Part shown: in pieces, positions 1 to 14,103 of the stretch
Position numbering within the stretch: the stretch's first letter is position 1
How the letters are laid out: each line of letters starts with the position of its first letter
Assembly (NCBI GenBank): GCA_013398615.1
Contig: VZSR01001685.1
Span: 35,329,568 to 35,393,567, forward strand
DNA: 64,000 nt
Source of the DNA: Brachypodius melanocephalos
Lineage: Eukaryota; Chordata; Aves; Passeriformes; Pycnonotidae
Direction of reading: 5' to 3'
Translations under genes and position numbers: made by a program
Notes under the pieces: model-generated
What the model was told of the DNA's origin: nothing
The model's input: only the letters and a program-made list of their open reading frames with translations
Databases searched by the model: none

Positions 1-3000
1 AAGTTAACTCTGTATCTACAGTTTTATTTATCAAACTGAAAAATCTCTCCAACTTTCTCTTTTCCTGTATAAGACCAAAACTATGAGATGTTCTGTTTGT
101 ATTACAATTATACTAATTCAATGCAGGTCACTTGCATTTTACTGAATCCAGATGACATTTAGTTAGCTAAACACAGGCCAATTGGATTTTTTTTTTCCCT
201 TAAAGGCGGGGGCTGATTGCCGCTGGGTAGGTCATACAGTGGCTACAGAACACAATTGCTTGAATTACATTTTGACTAACATCAAACACAAAACTGAAGC
301 TAAAAACTACCATTTTTTTTCTGCATGCCTTCTAGATTTCTCATATTGAAATGTACTAATTTGAAAGTCATCTCTTTCCACCCTGAGGTGATAGATACAA
401 ACATATTCAGAGTTTTTGTTGTTTCCTCTTTCTCTACTTAGTTTAAAAATATACATTTTTAATACACTAAGTAGTACAAACAATTTAGTTTCCACTTTAT
501 TTTTAATATCCCCAGTGGCTAACTAGCCTTTTCAAGCCCACTCATTTGAACATACCACAGTAAAAAAGAAAAATACAGCACCCTAGATTTAGTGAGCACT
601 AAAAATAATCCTCTTCTATTCCTGCAACAACATTTGTACTCTCAAATCAACCTGAACTGCCATGTAATTAGCCATACAATAACCTTTACTGATAATGCAG
701 AGAAACTAGTTCCAGAGGAGTAGGAAAACCCTCAAGCTTATCTCCAAGAAAGAAATAAACAATATGTCTTTCTTAATGCCTTAGCTGTGATCAAGGGCTG
801 ATTCTCTTTTGACAAAAATACAAGCTATAAAATAGTTAAGAACTATGCTATTAAATAAAACATCAGTTTAGACGTAGCGCACCTGATTGCAAATCAGTCA
901 GTGGTACTTTTTCTAGTCATGTATGTCTGGACTTGACATCTTTTTTTTCCCTAGAAGTTATCCACCTCTCAAGCACTATTATCACTTGCTAAAATAAAAT
1001 GTAATGCATATTATAAAGTAGTACCCTCATTATTTATTCTGTAACACACTGAATTGTACAAGTTAGTTATTCTCTGTACCATCTCAAGGTTTTGTAACCA
1101 CCTCTAATTCCTCTCAATATATCTGCTACACTTTCAACAAATTTCACCCAACAGAGAAAACATGCACAACCCAACAGATTAATTAAAATGTATGACACTA
1201 ATGGCATCCAATCCTAATTAGATGTCTGCTAGACTTGGTCATCTTCAAAATACTGCACACCCTCCAGGAATTGCACACCCTGCAGGATAAAACGGCTTAG
1301 TTGTATGTATATGGTATCAATCTACAGGATAGCATGGACATAGAAGAGAAAAATTCTTCATCATTAAGGAAAAAAAATCATAGTGTAAGGTATTTTGGAG
1401 GCCAGAAAAATATATAGACACTGAGAAAAGATCTGCAACAACATGAATTGGCCTTGTATCTATTTTCCTTTGCTTAAATCATATATAAACAAACCTGAAG
1501 AGAGAAGATGAAAAAATAGCAAGCATCTAGAGTCAAGACTCCCATATTTTTTAGCCTGGAATATTTTTTAAAATTTTGTAAGTGTTGGGGTTGGGTCTGT
1601 GGTCTGTTTTACTGTCCTGTCTAAACACTTACAAATCATATTTTCTACACTTTTGTTAGGGTCTGGCTTAACCTACTGCATTTTGTTCCATTTGAAGTCA
1701 TGTATCATAGCTTTTCTACAATGACTGACACTGCAAAGAAAAAAAAAAGTGAAAGCAAAGCCCTGTTACTATAGGTACACACAGAAATAACATTCCTTCA
1801 CAAACTGTTTAGGCAACAAAAATTTATAGCCTATATTGCTGAAAAAATTACAGTTTAGCAATGTGGCTCTTGCAATCACTCAAATATGCAAACAATACAG
1901 CAGAAGTTGAAGCAGTGACGAGAAATGCTGATATTGTATAAATGGGCCATATCATACCCTTAATTCCTAGCAGCTTGTCCCCAGTTTATACAAAATACCT
2001 CAGGGCAGACATGGGAATGGATTTCTGAATGCAAAGGCTCTTCAAGACACGGCAGCCATATACAGTTACATGTAAATGGCCTTTCCTCTCTCCTCAAATG
2101 ATATGCTAGCAATCATACTCCTGGCTCCTCCAGCAATATGATAACCATTCACTGAGTAAACTGCATAGTTTACATGAAGCATCCCAAAAAGCATCTTGAA
2201 GATTCATCTTGCTTGAACAGCCTTTCAACAGCAGGATACTTTACAACATATGTATGCAACTACCAAGTGAAGACTTTGCAGATCTGAGAAGGGTACATCG
2301 AAAATGGTGAAGAACTTGCTTCTCTCTCTCGTGCTCTTGTTGTATGTATTCATTCTACTCAAGCAGCTTCACAGAAATTCCTCTATCCAGCCTGAGATAA
2401 GAGTATCTAGAAAGCTCCCTTAGAGCAGAGACAATAGAAGCTAGAAATATTCCTAAGCAAGTAGAAAAATAAAGCGGAAATGACATCTACGTTAGCTGTT
2501 CAATGCTACCAACCAGGCAGGACCACCCAGAGGCAAATGCCAAGGACTATGTCCAGATGGCTTTTGAATATCTCCAGTATGCTCCACAACACCTCCTAGT
2601 TGAACAGGGTTCCTACCACTCAAACAGAGCAGGACAGAGTTAAGTTCCTCTTGGAAGCCAAAAAATGGAGAAGTAACACAGGTGATAAAAATCCTAGAGA
2701 AAAGGTTTGACATGAAGTAGGAAGAATCATTATTTCCTGTGGATTTCCAAAGCAAAAAGACCTCCTTTGGAAGTCCCCTATCTCAAAGGGTAAGTTTTGA
2801 AGCATTGTTTCAGACTCATGTTTTCCTGAAAAGTCTCAGAAACTATTCCTGACAAATACTGCACTATTGATCTTAAGGAACAAAGACCTCCATAGGGACT
2901 TGAACTTCACTTCTTTCTTTCTCAGGAGACTGATCCTCACCTGGGAAAAAGCAATCCCTCTCACAGTATCACTCCTCTTGATCATCTGTACATACAGTGT

Positions 3001-6000
3001 CCTCAAGCCACAGAGAAGTTCTTATGTCTAAAGTTTCCGATGCGACTGATGAGAGGTAAATTGTCATCACTGTGTTAGAACAGGACAAAGACTGAAGCTA
3101 TACCAGGCAACTGGAGTCTCAAGACAGATTCTCAAAGTCAGCTATGAGCTAGAGCAGGGTGAATGCAAATTCCAGACATACAGTCCACTCATCTAGGTGA
3201 CAGCAATTTGCTAATATAAAACACGGCCACCATACGACTTTAAGAGTGCCATGTATTTCAGGAACACTCTTTCCTCTATCGCTGTATTTAGGGCTTATGT
3301 CTTGTCTCTACAACCCTACATATTTAGCCAAACACCAGACAGCACCGTGCACTTGAATCTATTTCAAATCAGAAATGAGAGCCACTGATTTGGAAGACAG
3401 CAAGAGCTGGAAAGCTGCTGAAGACTACTGGCTCAAACTTTAGGTAGAGAAAGCTGGGCATGCTGGCTGAAGACAGAGCATTCAATCTGAAAGCACCAAA
3501 CATAAGTCATAAAGCAAAGGTTTCCCTAAAACAGGCAGCAAAAACAGAAAGCACAGAGGATGGAATCAATCATTCCACCTGCAGTTTCTCTTGTCTACTT
3601 ACAAAGAACTATGTAGGGTGATGCACTGAAACAATGACTCAAAAGCAGCACAGCACACTCCAAAGGGCCCTTCCTGTGGCAGAGCCCCAGGCACTGCATA
3701 ACCAAGACCACCAAGTCCCATGTCTAGTGAATTATCTTCTTTGTCCATAAATGGATATGCCCACTGAAGAAGGTTATCAGCCTTCATAAGTTAAAGGGAA
3801 CATAAAAACATAACTAGGAAAGGCATAAAGATGATTAAACAAGCTACCCAACCAGGATAAAGAGCACTGACTTGAAGAAATTATTCACTTATTTTAAATA
3901 AGCCTTCATTTTAAGCAGTAGCAAACTCCACAGCCAAGCCTAAATCAGCTGACATACAAAAGGAAAGCGAGATCTGAGATTGTTCCACCTTTTCTTTACA
4001 CAGAAAAGTAGAGGGAGTATGAACACACCTGTTACAGACTGCTGGGCTGAAATGCCTACGTTAGGCTGATACAGGTAATAATTTAGAAGACAACCACGTA
4101 AAGAGAAAAGTCAATTGCCTGAGCTGAAATTCAAGCACACATTAAACTAAGAAGTTCGTCTTAAAAAACAGCAGCAGATAGGATAAATTCAGGATAAATT
4201 CCTTCAGAGATTCAATGCCTGTAATTATGTTTTTCATTTAAAAATAGCCAATGATTGAAAGTTTTCATGTGAATCTGCACAGCAGTACAGATAAATACAG
4301 GATGATTTACCAGATGCTCCGCCTAATTCCACTCCCAAAGACTAATCTGACATCCAATTGATGTTGAAAACACATAGGAAGACTCATTTCCTACACAGTA
4401 GTTAAGCATTACTTGAGCATCCACTCTTGGCAGTAAAACTGAGAGTATCTTGGTTTAGTATCAGATGCAGCTTTAAGATCACTGGAGTTCTTAGGCATAA
4501 ACATTTTGTGAAGGGCTATACAGAAATCAATAGTTTGCACTCATAAGGTCACCAAGAAGACATCATGCAACTTGCTGAAAAAACAATGCCTTCCAAATGT
4601 TACCAAAAATGGAGACTAAAAAGTAACCAAATACTAACTTTTTGCCTGACTGAAAACATCCTCTTGTCACAAGGATGCATTATTTGCAAATATATAGAAT
4701 GAAAAAACTCCCCTCTGTGTGTGTGCCTGTGTATCTATATAGAGCTCTTTGAGAGATAAATCCATAAATATATATTCCTGCATATAAAAAATAAGCTCTT
4801 TGTTTACAGACACTAAGATATGTTTATGAATTTTATATATACATATATATTCCTCTGAAAGAACTAACTCCATAGATATAGATACTTTAAAAAAAAAGTA
4901 ACAATAAAAATGTGTTGTTTCCTTCACCTTGATTGAATGGAGGTGGATGTCTAGAAGTAGCTTGTAACCATGGGAAAAATACAAAGAATATAATGATCAT
5001 TTTTGTCTGAAAATACCAAGGCTCCTTACCATCTTCTAGATGCAAGTTTTTAAAACTTATTGCTCTGCCTCTGAACAAGATTTACCTGTATTTCTGAAGC
5101 AAGGCTGCTTGTATCAGAGATGAAGCATAACTGTAAGTTGCATGAGCACAAGGTACAGCAGTTAAGGAATGGTGAAATCTTAAAATACATCAGTCACATC
5201 CATTAGCTACTCACATGCACACCCTGAACTCAAAGTCACTGTTTTTTCTCTTTAAGAAGCTGGTGTGCAGAGACAACAAAATGTAAGTGAAACTACTACT
5301 ACTGAAAAATCTGAAAGCAGTGGCTGCCCCAGTGAAGGGATCATCATAGCTCGGTTCTTATCATCTGTGTGAAACAGAACTCCAATCTCTCAAGGAGACT
5401 TTGCCAAGCTTCACTCCTGTGCTTTGACTTACCTTTTCTCTGCTTGCATGCTGGAGAGCTTCTCTTTGCCTGGCCAAAGCACCAGGGACAAGAAAGGAAT
5501 GGAAGAGATGAAAATTCATGTGGAAATAAATTGCAGAAAAAGAAGACAATATTTCTGAGCACATCTCACCTGACCTAAACAACTCAGACTAAGTTTCAAA
5601 ACTTGGCTTTAACTTATGGTAGGGGACCAGCCAACCATTACTCTGTCTCTAAACAGGGTCATTTAAAACCTTCCACTTCTAGAACAGACCCCTTTATCTG
5701 CCAAACAACACTTTTTTTTTTTGAGAACTACTGTTTATGTATTAAAAACACTGATTAAAAATAAAAAAGCCAAGCATACATATTTAAACTGTCTGTAATG
5801 AGTAGTCATCTTCATTTTTTAGAGAATATTCAATAACCTCATTAGGTAAATTATAAATACACTTAATGATAAATTTAATAAGAGAAAATATATAACCTAA
5901 CTCCTAAATTTGCCAGAGGTTCTGTAAAGAAGAGCATCCAAAACCAACACACCTTACTTCTGCATAGCATCCCACCAGCATTAGCTTTCTCTGCCATTTG

Positions 6001-7570
6001 GACTTAACACCCCATACACAGAAATTACTCTCTCGGTGAAAGAAAAGCCGTCTTTGGTTGACCATCACTGGAATGGTTATTTGAAACTAGTAATCACACA
6101 ATTCTTTCAATTCTTATCATATTACCAGTATTTTATTGGAAACAGATGTTAGCAGCACAACTTAGTAAGAATTATTGAACAACTTTTCTTTCAATTTCAT
6201 AACAAATTAGGCAATGCTTAGTTGATGCATCTGAAAAAAGTTACAGAATTGCAAGCCCTAAGGCACAGGGCTGGTGTCATAATTTAAACCATCACCATCT
6301 GAAACGCAAAGGCATTAGAAACATAATGTTTTACTCTGTTAAACAAATTTCCCTTACAGATGAATTTGTCAATGAATTCTGAAGCCTCAATAGCAACCAA
6401 AAGCTCCCACTCCAACATCAAAAGTCTAGTAGAATTCTTACAAACATAATACTAAAATTTCCCAGATGTTTACTAATAAGTAGTGAAATACAAATAAATA
6501 ATTAAATACTTTTTTTTAAAATAAAAGCCCATCTTGGACACAGCAATCATGAAATTATAATAGAGTTTTGGACTCCTATCAGGAAAGCAAAAAAAGCTAG
6601 AGAAGGGAATCATGCACAAGTCAAATCACCTTATGTGTACACTACAGCAGCAGAGCCTAGGTAACAATTCTCCAGTTTAAACAGAAAGGAAGTTATTTTC
6701 AGTGCCTGTTTTTAGCACCAGATTTGGTGTCTTGGCCCCTAGTAATCTAGTTTACTGCCTTTAAAGTCACTTTGAGAGGCTATTTTTATAAATGTAACTG
6801 TCAAAAGCAACCACTAAAGGTGGAGAGTTCTGTCAACAGCCAAAATTCTGGAGTGTTAAATTTATTTATTTTGTCAACATGCACCAAGAGCATCTTTTAA
6901 TCAAAGTTATGTTACAAAAGGCAAAAAAAAAAAAGTTCCTGTGTCAATACCAGGTTTGGCAGTCTCCCTCTACTCACGCAGACTCATGTGTCTCCTGATA
7001 ACTGTCGTTAATTAAATGTGCTACAAATGTAACTATGATGTTCAGGACAGACCTTCTTCCTCTGTTAACATTAAAGGTTAATTTTATGGGAAAAAAGTTC
7101 CCTTCAGGTGTGAAAGAAAGCTGAGCCAACCATGTTTTTACTTTCTGAATATAGGTAAGGAATCAAGGTAACATCCTAGAGCAAACTACTAAAAAGCAGT
7201 AGGAAAAGAACATGTTCAGTGCATGAAATGATACCTGGAACACATATACGACTTAATTACTTAAGAAAATGAACATTATACCCATTGACTTCTTCTGTAA
7301 GAAAAAGATAAAGTACTAAGGGGTCAAGAACAAACTCTTATATTATGGGCATGATGGGTTGATTTTTATTAAAGCTTTTTTCAGACAACACTAAGGCAGC
7401 TTTAGGAATCATAATGCTAGATCAGAAACACTGCAAAAGAATACACTGTTCTCCTGCAGTATGTTAATTTAAAAAAAATAATAAAATTAATAGACTAAAT
7501 TTTCCATCAGCTAACTTAATGCTGAGCTAAATCTTAATCTAACCTGAACATGCACAAAGTCAACAAGCCA

Positions 7571-7604
7571 GCAGCAGAAATCCTGCAGCAGAAATCCTGC
7601 AGCA
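7571..7604. repeat. 14-bp tandem repeat, 2.4 copies
   Basis: The unit GCAGCAGAAATCCT occurs twice without mismatch and is followed by a partial third copy (GCAGCA). It is a minor intronic repeat with no evident function. Confidence 0.85.
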
Positions 7605-10600
7605 TATGATTTAGTTCCGTGGTGAAATGTGCTCCTGTGTCCACACTCAGTCCAGGCTCTGTGAATGAATTCTGTACTAAAGGTCATGAATTACAGCCTG
7701 GAACAGAAGGTCTCTTTCACACAGGTAAACATGAAAACAAGCTCAGAGGCCAGGTACATTACTCTGGGTACAGAGGCACATCAGGGCAGTGCAGTGCTCC
7801 TAAACTGGAGCCACATCAAGTCCTGCCCTTGTACAGCACAGCTGTCAGAGGGAGCACCACCAACTTTCAACACACAGACAGACAGACAGATATGTCCTTT
7901 GGCTTTTAGTCTGTCCTACTCTTCACCCAGACCTACAGCAGTAAGACCTTTCTCTAGCACCATCAGCTTACTGTAGTATTTCCAGTCTAAAAATAATGTT
8001 TCAGCTACTGCACACTCCACATATTTTCACAACAAGCAAGTGGCAATGCAACCACTTGCTCCACAGTCACAATTTACACATGACAATTCACACAACTGCT
8101 AGAAGGATCAAGTTCTAAGAAACTTTGTGCCAATTTCTCTAAATAATTTAATTATTCTGACTGTTTAAGAACAGCATGTTTTACAAATTAGAAACTTGCG
8201 TATACTCATTTTCACTACCAAGAATCAAGTGCCAGCCACTTCTAAGTATCAAAAAATACAGATTGCACAAATTAGTCATATTATTCAGAGAAACAAACAA
8301 AAAGCAATACATTTACAGTACACACACAGACAGAAACTCCTGGAGAAAACTGAAAGGGGGCAGTACAGGCAAAGTTGACTCATGTCTGGATGTACCTGCC
8401 CAGTGTAGACATGCCCTCTGTCCCAGGTTAGAGTTCATGATTATCACTTTTCTTAAGGAACATTCTGCTTGACTGTTCCAACACATGCATGTCAGTTTGC
8501 CAATAAATCTTGTGCTGGCTGATGCTACCTGTTTTACATTGTCATAGCATGAGAAAAGGAGCAGCCACAGAGAAGATACTGGGCTGCCATCTCTAATGCC
8601 TCCAGTCCCAGCACCAGGACACTGGAAGTACTGCACCACAGGTACCCATGAACTCCAGGAGAGGTATTCTCTTTTCTGGAGCAGATTACTTCATTATCTT
8701 CCAAAATTATTCTAAGTTTCTGGGGGAGAATGGAAAATGTAAGACACCTTAAACTTGCAGACTATGCAGTGTTCCTGTAACTATTACTATAAATCTGAAC
8801 TGCTCCACCAGAACAGCAACTTTTTCCTTTTTTTAATCACCAACATTATAGCAAAGAGCTCCTCACAGCAGACAAGACTTCTGTCAGTAAAGCAGAGTTT
8901 TTTGGGCGAGTAGGTAATGACAAGCAGTATTTGGAAGAATTATGTCCATGTTTGTGTTTCTGAAACACAAACTGATAACACATTAAGATTTGTGGCATTT
9001 CCAACACCATATATGTAACTTCCATAAGGTGAATTCTCAGTAAAGAAGCACAAACAAAAGTAGAATCAAGAAGTAACACTCATGTTGCCTTTATTTGTTT
9101 CCCATGGGAATGCAAATTTACATCTGGAAGAAAACCTTGGATCCGTACAGTTTTAAAAGCAGACAGATTGTGTTATTTATGATTTTTTACTTTCCTGCAG
9201 GTAGTTATTACAGCTTTCAAACACACTTTTTGAGACATAGAACAATACAAACTGGCATTAGAACAGAAATTTCTAATTTAAAAAAAATAAAAGTCACAAA
9301 TTGTATATCCAAATCATTTGAGTTAGTTTGCAAAGTACTGACTGTGTATTAAAGCTTTGTCTAAGTATTTAGTCAGTAAAATCAAAGGCTGAGCCAGGCT
9401 GATTTCATTCTTCTCTAAAACCAGGGTGGTCTATGGGCAATTTTTGATACCACTGGTGTTGCCAGGGAAACAAAATGAAAACAGGTGCCATCAAACACAA
9501 ACTAAAGATTTACTTCTATTTTAAACCACCTTAAAACAAAGTTTCCATAAACTTAACTGATACTACTACAAATTTGACAATACTTTGCAACAAGAAAAGG
9601 ATTATAAGTTGTCTTTAGACCATCAAGTTTTAACTGAAGCAAATTTAGACTGATTGGTAACCCTTCATTTTAAATAAATAAATTTCTTCATTAAATATGC
9701 ATCATCCTCTTTAAAAATTACCTAGTGTACATTTTAGGGCAATATAATACCATGACAGAAATAGGGTACATGCAGTCTTAATAAGCTTTCTTCATTCCAA
9801 ATTTTATCCTCCTCCTAGTGTAGGCAATTTTTTAGATTCTTTACGAAGTAAACAACCAGTATAGGCTCACAACATATAAAAATCTTCTGGTAAGTAGCAA
9901 CAGAAGCTTAATATTTTCCTCCTAATTTGATTGCGGTTTTCTCCCACATGTTAAAAAATCAAATATCAATTTAACTAAAATCCAAGTGAATACACTTCTG
10001 CTTTTAAAACTTGTAATAATGTGTTAAGAATTTAGCAATACAGCAGTCAAGTCTCTAAAGCACTTGCTCCAGGTCAACTAGCTATACTGACAGAAAACAT
10101 ATTTAAGAAAAAAAACAAACATACAAAATTCATTTCAATAAATAAACATTAATTCAAGTTTCCAAGAACGTCTTAAAATTGTTTACCAAGAATTGTTTAT
10201 TCTTTCTGGGCTTAAAAAGACATCAGTTGTATACAAAAATTCAAACAGACATTTCAATTACAACCAATACACAGATTCCCTCCTCTTTAATGAAGCTAAC
10301 TGCCAGACTCTGAATAAAAATTAACCTTGTATATTTAGTGCTAATTCTAAAACTTGAAAGGTAATAGAAATAAAAAGAAGTATATTTGTAGCTAATGTGT
10401 ATAGCTCTTCACTTAAAAGTTTTAAAATACGTGGTTTACTTGACAATACCCTGCAAGGTATTACAGAATTGCTAATAAAATAAATTCTCCCAAATCTGCG
10501 CACAAACACCTTGCTGAATTATTTTCTACATCCATAGTAGAAGTCAAACAGAAACTGAATAAATTCAGCATATGACAACGTACAAATGACAGAAAGTCTT

Positions 10601-13600
10601 TTTATTTTTTTTCAAATAACAATGGCTGTAAAGCTCATTAATAAGAAAGTCTTGTCATGTTAAAGCTGTCATTTTAGATTTAATTAATCTTGATGATTTA
10701 CTACAAATTGTCTACTTCAAATGAAATTTTCTTGAGATCTTCAAGTTCTAAAATAATTTTGCTTTGCACTCTGATCTATGTTTATGGTATTACTAACATC
10801 AAAAATGAGCAAATTTACAGCAATTTGAAACTTCTGAATAAACTTTTTGGTGGAGGGTTGTTTGCTTTTAACATTTGCCCAGGAGAGAGCTGCCAGCTCA
10901 GTTGCAGCAGATGGTGTTAACCTGTGCTATGCCAGGTCTGCCAAACACATTCCTGGCTTTACCCTCATTAACAGTTCTACCAAATAATTTTTAACAATGC
11001 TTACAGGTAGGGCTTGGGCCAGTGCTCACTCAAGCCATCAAGAATATTTCCATTAATTTCATGGCTTCATTCAACCTCTGTTTACTGTTCCAACATCTTT
11101 CAAAAATAATTTTCCCAGGTCCAACATTTACCACAGAAGCATCTTGTAAATAAATAGGTAGCATCATGGTATGGGTACTTCTTTCAGATTAGCACTTCTA
11201 AGAATCTGAATCATTCACAGAAGATGCACAGCATTACATGAAACAAACCAAGATCAAACTCCCTTTACAGTTATTTTAGTTAAAAGTTTCAAGTTAACTC
11301 ACTTGTGTGTAATTATGAAATTACTGTAGTGATCCTCCACTTACTTTTAAAGTGATTAATCAAAGTCAGAGAAAACCAACCATCAACTGAAGCATGTCTC
11401 AAGTTTCCTATTCAGGGGTAAGTCTAAAAAGATGCACTAATTTAATTTTAATTAAATCCTCATTTAGAAGCATCCAATAAATGTTTTCCATTTAACTCAA
11501 ATTAAACTCCAGTTCCAGTACCAATTTCAAATATTCTCCGTTTCTGCTACTTTATTACACATGACAGATTAACATTTCCTTTTTGCACATACATGCACCA
11601 GCAAACCCAACATAATTTAAAAATGTAAAGCATTTATACTTTTAACAGTAATACACATTCATTCTACTTCCAAAACTTCTAGTGACATAAAGAAAATTCT
11701 AGTGATGTGAAGGAGTGACAATGCATTCTCTAAGCCACTGTCAAACATGCATGCTAGATTCTGCAACTATTCTATAACTTTTAACGGCACTTTATTTGTA
11801 TTGCAACAGTTTTGTTATGTGAACTTTCAAACTATCTCTTCATTGAAAGGAAAGGCACAATAGAGAGATGCAAGAAAAAAGGAGAGTAAATTTTAAAAAA
11901 CAATTATCTAGAGGAAGACAACAATTATATACATCAGATTGTAGATTTTTTCAAAAGCTTTAACGTGAACAGGAATAGGATGCTGTCATCCTCCAACTTA
12001 ATCACCGAATACACCTCAAGTAACCTAGTGTTTTCACAGCAAACCAATGCTAATATCATATCAACAAAGAGTTCAATAAACTAGAGAGATCTGTCAATCC
12101 TTTGTTTGGGAAGCCATGTGGCAGAACCTCTTTGAAAAGTTCCTTGGGCTATTAGGGAGAAACGTTTTACTACCTTTGAAGGTTTGCCAGAGAACAAATG
12201 GTATTTTTCCTATCTTGCTTTCACAATGGTATTACAAGTCTGTCCTTTCACATAAAACGGGCTGATGTTAAACATACTATCCCTTTGCACAACAAGCTGT
12301 CCAGTCTTGGAAACTGGATGCTGCCATGCTGGAACATCATTCTCTAGGAGGCTCAATACACGTCACTGAGTCTGGTGAAGTCAAGCAATGAACTATTGGT
12401 TGCAATTTAAGAAAATAAATAAAATACCACATGCTATATTTCATATGTTATGCAACAAGATACCTCTAAACTTGTCTTCAGTGTCAACTCACATACCATT
12501 TCTTTTTAGTCCATTTATATATTTTGACTAAGCCATGCCATAGGAATTTTCCTTAAAATTCTATGCTAGGCATGCTGAAAAACTGAAAGAAATTTTATTT
12601 CTCTATCACAAGAAACTAAACTATACCCCTAGAGCATTTCCCTGGGTTGACTTCCTCACTCATGAGAATTTTTCTTCTACACCTCTACAGCAAGACCATA
12701 GGAGGACTGATTACAAACAAATAAGCAAATTAAATCCTTTTGAAATTCACTGCCTGCATTAATCCTGTAGGTATTACATATTAAAAAAGTTACATGCAAA
12801 GGGTACTATGTCTGTATCTATGACTAGTATTTCCATAAAGAATACAAGCTCAAGGAAGAAAGCACTTGAAATCACCTGACATATATAAGTGAACACCAAA
12901 CGTATTTTAACTAAAATCATAAACCATAGCTTTAAGTTTGGAGAACCATACACACTTTGCAATGAAAAAGAATTTTTAAAATACACAGAGCAGGATGTCT
13001 GCACCTCTTTGAGCAGCTTGCCCAAGAGCCAGAAGTGAAACTTTGACAGAAAATGATTTTTTGCCCTGCATTTAGTTTTCAATTCACTGCTAAAAATAAC
13101 TCAACCACAATGAAAAGTAATGTCAAGCTGACACAGTTACCAAGTACCTAAAAACTGGGTTTTTTAATCTGGTAAAAATGCCATTACTATAATAGTTAAC
13201 AGTTGCCTTAATTGTATTCCAGAAAACTTAGAAAAATATCTCCTCACATTAAGGTGCATATAACAACCCATAGAAAACATGCTTTCATATACCCATTAAA
13301 GAACAATAGCTGATGAAATAAGCTACCAAGTCCAATTAATGTTACAATTACGGCAATTCTCCTGGTGATCAGTAGATATACCATCTAGATACTGAGATTC
13401 TAGCAAACTCTGTGCAAATACTTCATTCAGGTAGGACCTCAAGTATTTACTCACAAAAAGTACAAACATGTACAGATATGCAACTTCAAATGTATACAAT
13501 CACTCATTTTAATGTGCCTAACATTTATCAGCTTATTCCAGAAGCTTTGTTGAAAGGAGTCAAATCCTTAGTCAAATAGGGTGTTAGGACCTGATCTGTA

Positions 13601-13916
13601 CCTCAGCAATTACTTACCACACCATAAGCAGTTCAGGTAAAAAGGTCTGTTCACACACTATAAAAATTGATCATTCATTTAAAACAAATAAGTAAATATA
13701 TTTATTTTGACAAGTAAAATAAATCTTGAATGAAAAAGCATTCAGGACCTTTTTTTTTAAATGTATTGCCTCATCTGTTTTGGTTTTCAATTCATACAAC
13801 AATCCCCACACGGCAATTATTCACATTTTGATCAGAGCAGGTGGACAGGTTGTTTACTAATTTGAATTAGCAGCATACTTAATTAAAAATTTAAAGCTTT
13901 CCTTTGTTAAGAACCA

Positions 13917-13931
13917 GTAAGTAAGTAAGTC
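13917..13931. repeat. Short (AAGT)n run
   Basis: A short run of about three to four AAGT/GTAA units in STK3 intron 6. It is of low significance and is listed for completeness. Confidence 0.6.
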
Positions 13932-14046
13932 ACACTTCCATAGAGTTCAGTCCTGAAAAGCTGTTGAACAAAAAATGAAAACTACCAAAGATACAACACC
14001 CAGATCAGTACTGGTATTAGCAGAGCTGCAACTGGCCTGAACCACA

Positions 14047-14047
<1 letters not shown>

Positions 14048-14082
<35 letters not shown>

Positions 14083-14103
14083 CACTACTACCACTACTAC
14101 CAC
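14048..14103. repeat. (ACT)n triplet microsatellite
   Basis: Eleven perfect ACT units (14048-14080) are followed by an interrupted part in which ACC replaces ACT at regular spacing (ACC ACT ACT, twice), ending in ACC-rich sequence. The pure run is long enough to be polymorphic. It lies in STK3 intron 6. Confidence 0.95.
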
